Shown piece by piece: positions 45,656-53,107 of a stretch of DNA of 64,000 nt. This DNA comes from Deltaproteobacteria bacterium (lineage in GTDB: Bacteria; UBA10199; JACPAL01; GCA-016699445): positions 2,604,001 through 2,668,000 of the forward strand of contig CP064976.1 of NCBI GenBank assembly GCA_016699445.1, given 5' to 3'. Each line of letters starts with the position of its first letter. Position 1 is the first letter of the stretch. The translations under genes were made by a program, and so were the position numbers. The notes below the pieces were generated by a model. It was not told the origin of the DNA. It saw only the letters and a program-made list of their open reading frames with translations, and did no database searches.

Positions 45656-46792
45656 TTATTTTCCCCACAACACTTTCATCGCAGCGCCAACACCTTGACC
45701 CATTTCAAATTTATAACCTAACTCCGCTAAAGTCCCTTCAATGGCCGCCACCACAGTCACGATATCCAAATCATCAAAATATCCCAGGTGAGCAATTCTA
45801 AAAATCTTACCTTTCGCGGCATCCTGACCACCGGCGATGGTCATATTAAATTTGGACTCCATGAGCTTGGTGACCTTGCCACCATCGATTCCTTCAGGAA
45901 CACAAGCAGCTGTCAAAGAATTGACAGGCGACTTAGAGTACAACTTCAATCCCAAAGCTTTCATCGCTTCTTGAGTGGCTTTTGCCAAACGTGCATGACG
46001 AGCAAAAAGATTTTCCAAACCTTCTTTTTTCATCGACTTCAAAGATTCAGCCAACCCTATCACCAATGTAATCGCTGGTGTAAAAGCGGTTGTATTCTGC
46101 TCCAGATTTTTCTTTTCACGCTTCAAATCAAAATAAAATTTCTTAGTCTTGCAGCTTTCTGCCATCTTCCAAGCCTTGTCAGAAAGTGCGATAAAAGCGA
46201 GTCCTGGAGGCAGAGCCAAAGCTTTTTGAGAGCCCGCCACCATGATATCAATCCCCCAAGCATCAAAAGGAAGATTCACAGCACCCAATGCTGAGATAGC
46301 ATCAACAATCAAAAGACAATCTTCACGATTGCGTGTGAGCTTTGCGAGTTCTTCAATAGGATGATACGTGCCGGTTGAACTTTCAGATGCTTGCACCAAT
46401 ACAGCCTTGTAGCCACCTTGAGCTAATTTCTTTTCCACTTCTTTAGGATCGACTGGATTACCCCATTCAACTTTCAAAATGTCGACTTCAAGTCCATATG
46501 CTTGAGCAATTTTCCACCAACGCTCACCAAACTTACCACCATCGACAACGATGACTTTGTCACCCGCATTGAGTGTATTGGTAATCGCAGATTCCATGGC
46601 TCCCGTTCCAGAAGAAGCGAGAGTGATCACATCTTTTTGAGTCTGATAAAGCCATTTCAAGTCTTCTTTGACTTGAGCGACGACGGCTTCAAAAGCCTTG
46701 GTACGATGATGAATAATTGGTCGAGCCATTTGCAAAGAAACTTCTTCAGGGACAGGCACAGGACCTGGGGCGAACAAACGATACTTTTGCAT
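45656..46792 (-). CDS. Class V aminotransferase (alanine-glyoxylate / serine-pyruvate type), likely phosphoserine aminotransferase
   Basis: 378 residues. LFAPGPVPVPEEV and HHRTKAFEAVV at the N-terminus, SSGTGAMESAI phosphate-binding region, VDAISALGAVNLPFDAWGIDIMVAGSQKAL with the PLP lysine. It belongs to the alanine-glyoxylate aminotransferase family. No serC is seen, and direct pairing with serA suggests it supplies phosphoserine, as proposed for similar pairs in other lineages. That role is inferred from position. Confidence 0.87.
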   Translation of the reverse strand: MQKYRLFAPGPVPVPEEVSLQMARPIIHHRTKAFEAVVAQVKEDLKWLYQTQKDVITLASSGTGAMESAITNTLNAGDKVIVVDGGKFGERWWKIAQAYGLEVDILKVEWGNPVDPKEVEKKLAQGGYKAVLVQASESSTGTYHPIEELAKLTRNREDCLLIVDAISALGAVNLPFDAWGIDIMVAGSQKALALPPGLAFIALSDKAWKMAESCKTKKFYFDLKREKKNLEQNTTAFTPAITLVIGLAESLKSMKKEGLENLFARHARLAKATQEAMKALGLKLYSKSPVNSLTAACVPEGIDGGKVTKLMESKFNMTIAGGQDAAKGKIFRIAHLGYFDDLDIVTVVAAIEGTLAELGYKFEMGQGVGAAMKVLWGK

Positions 46793-46888
46793 AGATTTTA
46801 TCCTCTCGTTATTAAAAGAAGGTGGCGTCTTACGATAAATAAAATTATTTGTTCAATGAAAAATTATCTTTCGTAAAATACCTCTAAA

Positions 46889-46910
46889 GAGTCTCTTCTC
46901 GAAGAGACTC
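46889..46910. other. Perfect 9-bp hairpin in the aminotransferase/fic intergenic region
   Basis: gagtctctt, loop ctcg, aagagactc. It stands in the 321-base gap between two divergent genes. There is no T-run, so it is not a convincing terminator. Meaning unknown. Confidence 0.4.
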
Positions 46911-46973
46911 CACACAACAATCTAAATTGAAAATCATGAAAGAGAACAAGATTAAAGAGACCCTAAGTTTATG

Positions 46974-47051
46974 ATATAAAAACGTTAATATCTTGCCTTA
47001 TTATTAATGATATTATATAAAAACGTTAATAATAAAAATCTTTATTAACGT
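46974..47051. promoter_or_regulatory. Three-site operator cluster before fic
   Basis: A 17-bp exact direct repeat (atataaaaacgttaata) occurs at 46974 and 47015, 41 bases apart, close to four helical turns. A third, inverted copy of the core (ttattaacgt) ends at 47051, touching the ATG at 47052. Probably the site through which the winged-helix end of the Fic protein, or another regulator, controls this gene. Confidence 0.65.
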
Positions 47052-47113
47052 ATGAAAAACAAACTCAATCCACCAAGAATTCACGGAAAAAGATCAAATG
47101 CTCAGAAGGGTAT

Positions 47114-48202
47114 GTGGCCTATCTTCCCAATCCACTGCCTCCTCCTATTGAATGGCATGAAAGACTTGTGAGGCATGTTTCAGATGCAGACCGATTAATT
47201 GGTCAATTGTCCACCATTGGCACCTCTTTACCCAATCCTCATTTATTAATCCGTCCTTTTGTGCGTCGTGAAGCTGTGCTGTCCAGTCGCATTGAAGGTA
47301 CACAAACGTCGCTATCGGAATTGTTTGCAGAAGAGGCAGGTTCCGAAACAGGACAAAATCGTTCCGATCTCAAAGAAGTCGAAAATTATGTAAAGGCCCT
47401 GGAGTACGGGATAAAGCGGCTAAAGACGTTACCTATTTCATTACGTTTGATCTGCGAGATTCATGAGCGTCTGATGAAAGGCGTTCGCGACGATATGGCT
47501 ACTCCCGGCCATTTTAGAAAATCACAAAATTGGATCGGTGTCGGTGGATGCACACTCCAAAATGCAACTTACATCCCCCCTCCTCCAAATTTGTTGATGG
47601 ATTGCTTAGGGGCCATGGAAAAATTCTTTCATGAATCCACCTTACCACCTCTTGTCACTATAGGTTTGATCCATTCGCAGTTTGAGGCGATTCATCCGTT
47701 TCTGGATGGGAATGGACGTGTCGGTCGGCTCTTCATCATCCTATACCTCGTGGATCGTGGCATTTTGCCCTCCCCACTTCTTTATCTCAGTGCTTTCTTT
47801 GAAGCGACACGAGATGAATATTATGCACGCCTTCAGGCTGTAACGGACAAAGGAGATTGGCAGGGTTGGATAGAATATTTTTTAAATGGCGTGGCACGAC
47901 AAGCAGAAGATGCCCTGGGAAGGATCAAACGTCTGCAAGACACTGTTGCCCAATGGAAAAAATCCTTCACGGCTAAGTCCGACAAGACTTGTCTGCTCTT
48001 AATTGATGCTTGCTTAGAAAATCCTTTCATGACCGTTGGCGGTGCTGCCAAAAAACATAAGATCGGATTTCCAACCGCTCAACGTGCTATCGATAAACTT
48101 GAAAACGCGGGTATTCTTAAGCAAACAAGCGACGCCAAACGGAATCGGCTCTATTGTGCACGTCGCCTTCTGGATATTTTGGATGAGCCAGCTAAAAAAT
48201 AA
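47114..48202 (+). CDS. Fic family protein with winged-helix C-terminus
   Basis: The Fic motif HPFLDGNGRVGR is near residues 195-206, and the inhibitory helix motif SSRIEG is N-terminal at about 57-62, placing it in the self-inhibited class II. The C-terminal 80 residues form a winged helix (MTVGGAAKKHKIGFPTAQRAIDKLENAGIL). Fic enzymes AMPylate or otherwise modify proteins. A better N-terminus probably begins at ATG 47052: that frame would join GYVAYLPNPLPPP after one base is added near 47106-47110. The GTG start used here is conservative. A-rich operators stand upstream. Confidence 0.87.
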   Translation: MAYLPNPLPPPIEWHERLVRHVSDADRLIGQLSTIGTSLPNPHLLIRPFVRREAVLSSRIEGTQTSLSELFAEEAGSETGQNRSDLKEVENYVKALEYGIKRLKTLPISLRLICEIHERLMKGVRDDMATPGHFRKSQNWIGVGGCTLQNATYIPPPPNLLMDCLGAMEKFFHESTLPPLVTIGLIHSQFEAIHPFLDGNGRVGRLFIILYLVDRGILPSPLLYLSAFFEATRDEYYARLQAVTDKGDWQGWIEYFLNGVARQAEDALGRIKRLQDTVAQWKKSFTAKSDKTCLLLIDACLENPFMTVGGAAKKHKIGFPTAQRAIDKLENAGILKQTSDAKRNRLYCARRLLDILDEPAKK

Positions 48203-48226
48203 AATTTTAAAATCGTAATTATAAAC

Positions 48227-48760
48227 TTAAGACTTTTTACCTTCAGCAACAGACTTAAGATTCAGAAGACCTTGTTCGAAATCAGGAGCCACCATTTTTT
48301 TGCAATCCATGAAGATGCCAATGACTTTGCTGATGAAGTTATTTTTGCCATACATACTCCAAGAAACAGTCGTTCCATCCTGAGTGGCGTTTAAGACAAA
48401 TTCAGAATTGTTGGTGGCTTTGAAAGGTTTGAGAAAATCCAATTGAAACCGAACTAATTGGCCAGGACGACTTTCGATAATCGTCATCGTCCCCTCTCCC
48501 ACATCGCTGTTTCCTGCCCAATGAAATGAAGAGTCCACCCCTGTTTCAGGGCCTGCATAAGACACTTGAGCCTTCGGGTCTTTCTTCGCCCACGGTGACC
48601 AAGCCTGCCAGGCATGCAAGTCATTGATATGGGAAAAAACCACATCCGCGGGAGCGGCAATATTGATGCTTCGTGTGATCCGAAAATCATCGGGTCGTGT
48701 GGCTGCAAAGGCACAAAGAGCTGATATTCCAATGAATACAACGAGAAGTATTTTTTTCAT
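48227..48760 (-). CDS. Exported SRPBCC (polyketide cyclase/Bet v1-like) protein
   Basis: 177 residues with a signal or anchor (MKKILLVVFIGISALCAFA) and then RSINIAAPADVVFSHINDLHAWQAWSPWAKKDP, the START/SRPBCC N-terminus, and SYAGPETGVDSSFHWAGN as the next strand. The fold binds hydrophobic ligands. The true ligand is unknown. It lies between fic (convergent) and argG. Confidence 0.82.
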   Translation of the reverse strand: MKKILLVVFIGISALCAFAATRPDDFRITRSINIAAPADVVFSHINDLHAWQAWSPWAKKDPKAQVSYAGPETGVDSSFHWAGNSDVGEGTMTIIESRPGQLVRFQLDFLKPFKATNNSEFVLNATQDGTTVSWSMYGKNNFISKVIGIFMDCKKMVAPDFEQGLLNLKSVAEGKKS

Positions 48761-48774
48761 GTATGTTTATAGTT

Positions 48775-50007
48775 TTATTTTTGAGTCAGTTTTCTTAGCT
48801 TTAATCTCAAAGCATTGAGACGAATGAAACCTTCAGCGTCTTGTTGGTTGTAGACTGTATCGGTTTCAAATGTCGCGTAGGCTTCACTGAAAAGAGAATA
48901 AGAAGATTTACGACCGACGATGTGGCAGTTCCCCTTATAAAGTTTAACTCGGACCACGCCCGTAACAAACTCCTGACTGTGATCAATCATGGTTTGAAGC
49001 ATCTCACGCTCAGGAGCAAACCAGTAACCATAATAAATCATCTCGGCATAACGCGGAATCAAACTATCTCTCAAGTGCATGACTTCACGATCCATCGTGA
49101 TTGTTTCGAGAGCTCGGTGAGCTTTTTGTAGTACGGTCCCACCGGGAGTTTCATACACACCACGAGACTTCATACCCACATAGCGATTTTCCACAATGTC
49201 TTCGCGCCCGACGCCGTGATCTCCTGCGATATGATTGAGTTGATCCAAAAGCTTCGCGGGAGACAATTTCTTCCCATCCAACGCGACAGGATTTCCTTTT
49301 TCATAAGTGATTTCCAAATAGCGGGGCTTGTTCGGAGCATTCTCAGGGCTTTTGGTAATTTGAAAAATTTCCTCAGGAGGTTCTGCCCAAGGATCTTCCA
49401 AAATACCCCCTTCATAGCTAATATGAAAAAGATTCACATCCGAGCTGTAAGGTTTTGATTTGGATGCCGGCACGGGAATCTTATGAAGATCGGCATACTG
49501 AATCAAATCCGTACGTGATTTAAATTCCCAAGTCTTCCAAGGGGCAATGACTTTAATATCCGGCTGATGCGCGTAATAAGTCAGCTCGAAACGAACTTGA
49601 TCATTTCCTTTTCCAGTCGCTCCATGAGCCACAGCTTGAGCTTTTTCTTTTTGAGCAATTTCAATTTGTTTTTTGGCAATCAAGGGTCGTGCAATAGAAG
49701 TCCCTAAAAGATACGTCCCCTCATAGATGGCATTGCCGCGAAGCATCGGGAATACATAGTCACGAACAAACTCTTCTTTGAGGTCAGCAACATAACACTT
49801 GGAAGCACCTGTCTTGAGAGCCTTGGCCTTGATCGCACCGAGATCTTCAGCTTTTCCCAAACCTTGCCCAAGATCAGCGCAAAATCCGATCACTTCACAA
49901 TCATACTTTTCAATCAACCAACGCACCATGATAGAGGTATCAAGACCTCCAGAATAGGCGAGTACCACTTTCATTTTTTTATGGGTCTTATAAGTCTTCT
50001 TGGTCAT
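48775..50007 (-). CDS. argG: Argininosuccinate synthase
   Basis: 410 residues. ATP-binding LAYSGGLDTSIMVRWL, GATGKGNDQVRFEL and DHGVGREDIVENRYVGMKSRGVYETPGG are diagnostic. The start at 50007 has an agga Shine-Dalgarno. A Met 11 codons in is the usual family start. It joins citrulline and aspartate. 12 bases after argF. Confidence 0.96.
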   Translation of the reverse strand: MTKKTYKTHKKMKVVLAYSGGLDTSIMVRWLIEKYDCEVIGFCADLGQGLGKAEDLGAIKAKALKTGASKCYVADLKEEFVRDYVFPMLRGNAIYEGTYLLGTSIARPLIAKKQIEIAQKEKAQAVAHGATGKGNDQVRFELTYYAHQPDIKVIAPWKTWEFKSRTDLIQYADLHKIPVPASKSKPYSSDVNLFHISYEGGILEDPWAEPPEEIFQITKSPENAPNKPRYLEITYEKGNPVALDGKKLSPAKLLDQLNHIAGDHGVGREDIVENRYVGMKSRGVYETPGGTVLQKAHRALETITMDREVMHLRDSLIPRYAEMIYYGYWFAPEREMLQTMIDHSQEFVTGVVRVKLYKGNCHIVGRKSSYSLFSEAYATFETDTVYNQQDAEGFIRLNALRLKLRKLTQK

Positions 50008-50019
50008 ATAGGTCCTATT

Positions 50020-50964
50020 TTACTTTCTCACTAAAAATTCCAAAACGGCTTTTTGTACATGTAAACGATTTTCAGCTTCATCCCAAATTCGGGATTGTGG
50101 GCCATCGAGTACGTCATCGGTCACTTCTTCACCGCGATGAGCTGGCAAACAATGAAGCACAATCGCATCTTTCTTCGCCTTCTTCATGAGAGACGCATTG
50201 AGTTGAAAGGGTTCAAAGAGTTTTCGCTTTTCATCCGACACTTCTTGCCCCATTGAAAACCACGTATCTGTATTGACGACACTGACATCTTTAACCCCAT
50301 CTTCAGGATCATGACTCAGTGTAATATTCTTCCAATTTTTCTGATAAGCGGGAAATTTCGCCGCATACTTCTTAATCTCATCTACCTGAGCTTCATAGCC
50401 TTGAGGAGTCGCTACTTTAAGAGGAAACCCTAACATCAATGCCGCCATGATCCATGTGTTGGTCATATTGTTACCATCACCGATATAAGACACAGTTGTT
50501 TGCAGCTTTTTGTCTTTATGTTCTTGAATCGTGAGCAAATCAGCCAAGACCTGACAAGGATGACAAAAATCTGAAAGAGCATTGATCACAGGAATCGAAG
50601 AAGCTTGTGCTAATTCTTCTAAACCTTCTTGTCCAAAAGTACGGATCACAATGCCTTGAACATATCGGGAAAGAACTTTAGCCGTATCCTCGTAAGTTTC
50701 CCCTCTTCCCAATTGACTTGAATCTGACTGAAGCGAAACCGAATGCCCACCCAACTCATTGACGGCCACATCAAAAGAAACCTTCGTACGCGTTGACGGC
50801 TTTTCAAAAACCAAAGCAACATTTTTTCCTTTGAGATAAGCGGATAGCTTCTTTTGTTTACGCTGCTTTTTATAATAAGCCGCGCGCGACAAAATCTTTA
50901 ACAATTCATTTGGGGTGAGATCAAAAAGAGTCAGAAGATCTCTTTTGGAAGCAGTCTTTTTCAT
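50020..50964 (-). CDS. argF: Ornithine carbamoyltransferase
   Basis: 314 residues. FEKPSTRTKVSFDVA binds carbamoyl phosphate, SDFCHPCQ(V)LADLLT the ornithine side, and VLHCLPAHRGEEVTDDV near the end has the catalytic Cys. It makes citrulline for argG. A GTG four codons upstream (50976) is an alternative start. Confidence 0.95.
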   Translation of the reverse strand: MKKTASKRDLLTLFDLTPNELLKILSRAAYYKKQRKQKKLSAYLKGKNVALVFEKPSTRTKVSFDVAVNELGGHSVSLQSDSSQLGRGETYEDTAKVLSRYVQGIVIRTFGQEGLEELAQASSIPVINALSDFCHPCQVLADLLTIQEHKDKKLQTTVSYIGDGNNMTNTWIMAALMLGFPLKVATPQGYEAQVDEIKKYAAKFPAYQKNWKNITLSHDPEDGVKDVSVVNTDTWFSMGQEVSDEKRKLFEPFQLNASLMKKAKKDAIVLHCLPAHRGEEVTDDVLDGPQSRIWDEAENRLHVQKAVLEFLVRK

Positions 50965-51020
50965 GAGAGCGCGCACTCTTTTAAAATTTAGGGAGTTTCG
51001 TCAAGGTGTTTGTCACGAAT

Positions 51021-51669
51021 TTATGATTCCTCAACACGTAAACCCTGTATCACATTCATTCCTCGAAAAAACCAGGTGAGTGTATTGCGAATGGGTTGGC
51101 GCAAACGAATGCCGTGACGATTGGCTATTTTCAAGAGATGTTTCAATCGTGTGAGGCCGCCCCCATTCGAGTCGAGTGGTGGAATAGGACTGACTCTTAA
51201 ATCGTCTATAAATTCCTGTCTGCGTTCGTCCGTACACGAGTCTTTTTTGACCGCTCTCAAAAATTGACGAGCCACTTCTTCAGGGCTGTGATGAGAAAAA
51301 TCGCCGTTGAAAGCTAAGAAATCATCCTTATCTTGTTCGGATATAAGAAATGTAACACCCCAATCAATCCACGTGAGATGCTCTGATTCAGGATCGTAAA
51401 GAGCATTGGCAGGAATCGGATCAGCGTGAAAGTATCTTTCTTCAAACATCTTAAAAAGATCACTGCCGAAAGTGGCTCTTGCTTTTTCAGAATGTAAGCT
51501 GTTCTCTAAAATCATCGATGAGATCTGCCAATTCTCCCAGGCCTGAAAGTCTTGTTTGAGCTCCACGACAATCCTGAGCCACTTTTTCTAAAATAGAAAT
51601 CGTCCTTAAAATGAGATTCTTTTTGGAAGGTGTCAGCACTTTGACCAATACTTCAGCGTCCTCTATCAC
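51021..51669 (-). CDS. C-terminal part of a giant protein: ABC1/AarF/UbiB-like kinase lobe, frameshifted
   Basis: Two frames overlap here. One (51669 down to 51487) reads EVLVKVLTPSKKNLI, like the Lys strand (VxxKV) of ABC1 kinases. The other (from about 51510 down to 51021) reads RYFHADPIPANALYDPESEHLTWIDWGVTF, matching the ABC1 catalytic loop HADPxPxN and the DFG-like DWG. A two-base loss near 51499-51512 would join them at DDFRE/NSLHSEKA. The end (IRNTLTWFFRGMNVIQGLR) resembles the family's last helix. ABC1 proteins act in quinone or lipid metabolism. Part of the gene running from 55455; see the upstream pieces. Confidence 0.62.
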
Positions 51670-53107
51670 GGCGATCTTCGGGTAGATGATGAAAATATCG
51701 ACCCGCCGCGTAACGAAGCTCTGCAGGCAATGTCATAAAGACTTCGGGAAGTTTTAGTTTTAATAAATCGAGGTGTTCCGTACGCGTCAGATGATGATCT
51801 CTTATGGCAGCAATCATCGGCGCGACGATAGCTTTAGCTCCGTGCTTCGCTTCTGCTGTCGGAAATAAGGCTTCAAATTCAGCTAAAAAAGTAATCCCTT
51901 GTTGTTTGGCCATAGGGCGAGCCGACCACCGCTCTATCTCGTCGATAAATCGAAGCGAAAGACTTCCGTGGTTAATAGCGCGTAATTCAAGATCAAAAGT
52001 TGTTAATGAATTTGCAGATCCGGATGACAGGGCCCGATCAAATTGCTGCCAAAAACTTGATGGATTTTTTAAACCTTCCTCCTGCAAAAAGAGCAAGGCA
52101 TGATCGTCAGGAGGCAGCTCACCGACTCGCTGCCAGTATTCGATCAAAAGCGTATAAAAATCTTTCTCGGTATTTTCATTCTTTGCTGAGACATAACCTT
52201 CGATCAAGTGCTCTAAGACAGGACCTCGACGACTTCCACGGGCCAGTCCTAAAGCCGCTTGCCGTCTCACGACCAAGGGAAATCTCTCGTCAGCTAAAAC
52301 GGTCACAAAAAGTTCGCGTTTACGAACGGCGTCGGCTCGTGTGGGAGCTGCTAGAACAGATTTCCAAAGCCTGACACTCCCCTCATCAAAATCACTTCCT
52401 GCTACCAATAAAGGTTCGACTCTCTCAAACGCCCAGGCGATGGCTGGAACTTGCAAAGTCTCTTCCACTATTTTTTTCTCAGCACGGCTTAAGATGCGCA
52501 CAGCAGACCCATAGAGAGTGAGAGCTGTTTTGACTTTTTCCGTCGACATTTCTTTTTTTCGCTCCTGAGCCATCTTCCAGATGTTTTTGATTTCGTCCCC
52601 ATGCTGGCTGAGCTTGGCATCCTGATCGATCTCACGAAGAGAGAAGGCTTCATACACATCAAAAACAGCTTCACTCTGCGTGGTATCCACAGGCTGATCC
52701 AGCAACCCTTCCAGAGTAGCCTTGATTAGCTCCCACGCCGCAGGCCTATCGTCTAAGCCACGTCGCACACGGACTGGATTCCACTGATCGACAGGAAGAC
52801 TCGGATCCACATCCACGTGTCGTGCAGGAAATACATCGGCTAAAGCCACTTGATACTGAGGGTTGCGACTGACGCGAGCTAGTTTGTCCACATTATCAGG
52901 GTTAAAAATTTCAGGATGAAATTTTAAAAGATGTCGCTCGATACGACCCGCAATCCTCTTCACACGTTCTTCATACTCTTCCGGCAAGGGAGTCGCACCC
53001 AGCTCTCTCAAAACCGGCTGTACTTTTCCAGAAGAAACGCTTCCACTTGCGAGTAGTGACCCACGCGAGCGAGCATGGCATTGGACAAAAGATGATTTTC
53101 TGCCCAC
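51653..53107 (-). CDS. Middle part of the same giant protein: helical repeat-like region
   Basis: Useful sequence runs from about 53020 (VQPVLRELGATPLPEEYEERV) to about 51700, some 440 residues. It is almost all helical with HEAT-like stretches (LVVRRQAALGLARGSRRGPVLEHLIEGY). The upstream frame ends VEAFLLEK just where this one begins, and one added A at 53024-53027 joins them. At the lower end AAG passes through GSIF to YPKIAVIEDAEVLVKV if single bases are added at CCC 51702-51704 and AAAA 51692-51695. Function unknown. I treat the three pieces as one gene. Confidence 0.6.
   Translation of the reverse strand: MGRKSSFVQCHARSRGSLLASGSVSSGKVQPVLRELGATPLPEEYEERVKRIAGRIERHLLKFHPEIFNPDNVDKLARVSRNPQYQVALADVFPARHVDVDPSLPVDQWNPVRVRRGLDDRPAAWELIKATLEGLLDQPVDTTQSEAVFDVYEAFSLREIDQDAKLSQHGDEIKNIWKMAQERKKEMSTEKVKTALTLYGSAVRILSRAEKKIVEETLQVPAIAWAFERVEPLLVAGSDFDEGSVRLWKSVLAAPTRADAVRKRELFVTVLADERFPLVVRRQAALGLARGSRRGPVLEHLIEGYVSAKNENTEKDFYTLLIEYWQRVGELPPDDHALLFLQEEGLKNPSSFWQQFDRALSSGSANSLTTFDLELRAINHGSLSLRFIDEIERWSARPMAKQQGITFLAEFEALFPTAEAKHGAKAIVAPMIAAIRDHHLTRTEHLDLLKLKLPEVFMTLPAELRYAAGRYFHHLPEDRRDRGR

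Noticed and set aside
46793..47113. Small protein or CRISPR-like array in the fic upstream gap
   Set aside because: The repeats are only two direct and one inverted copies of an operator-like word with irregular spacing. No spacer-repeat pattern or coding frame is seen beyond the probable Fic N-terminus.
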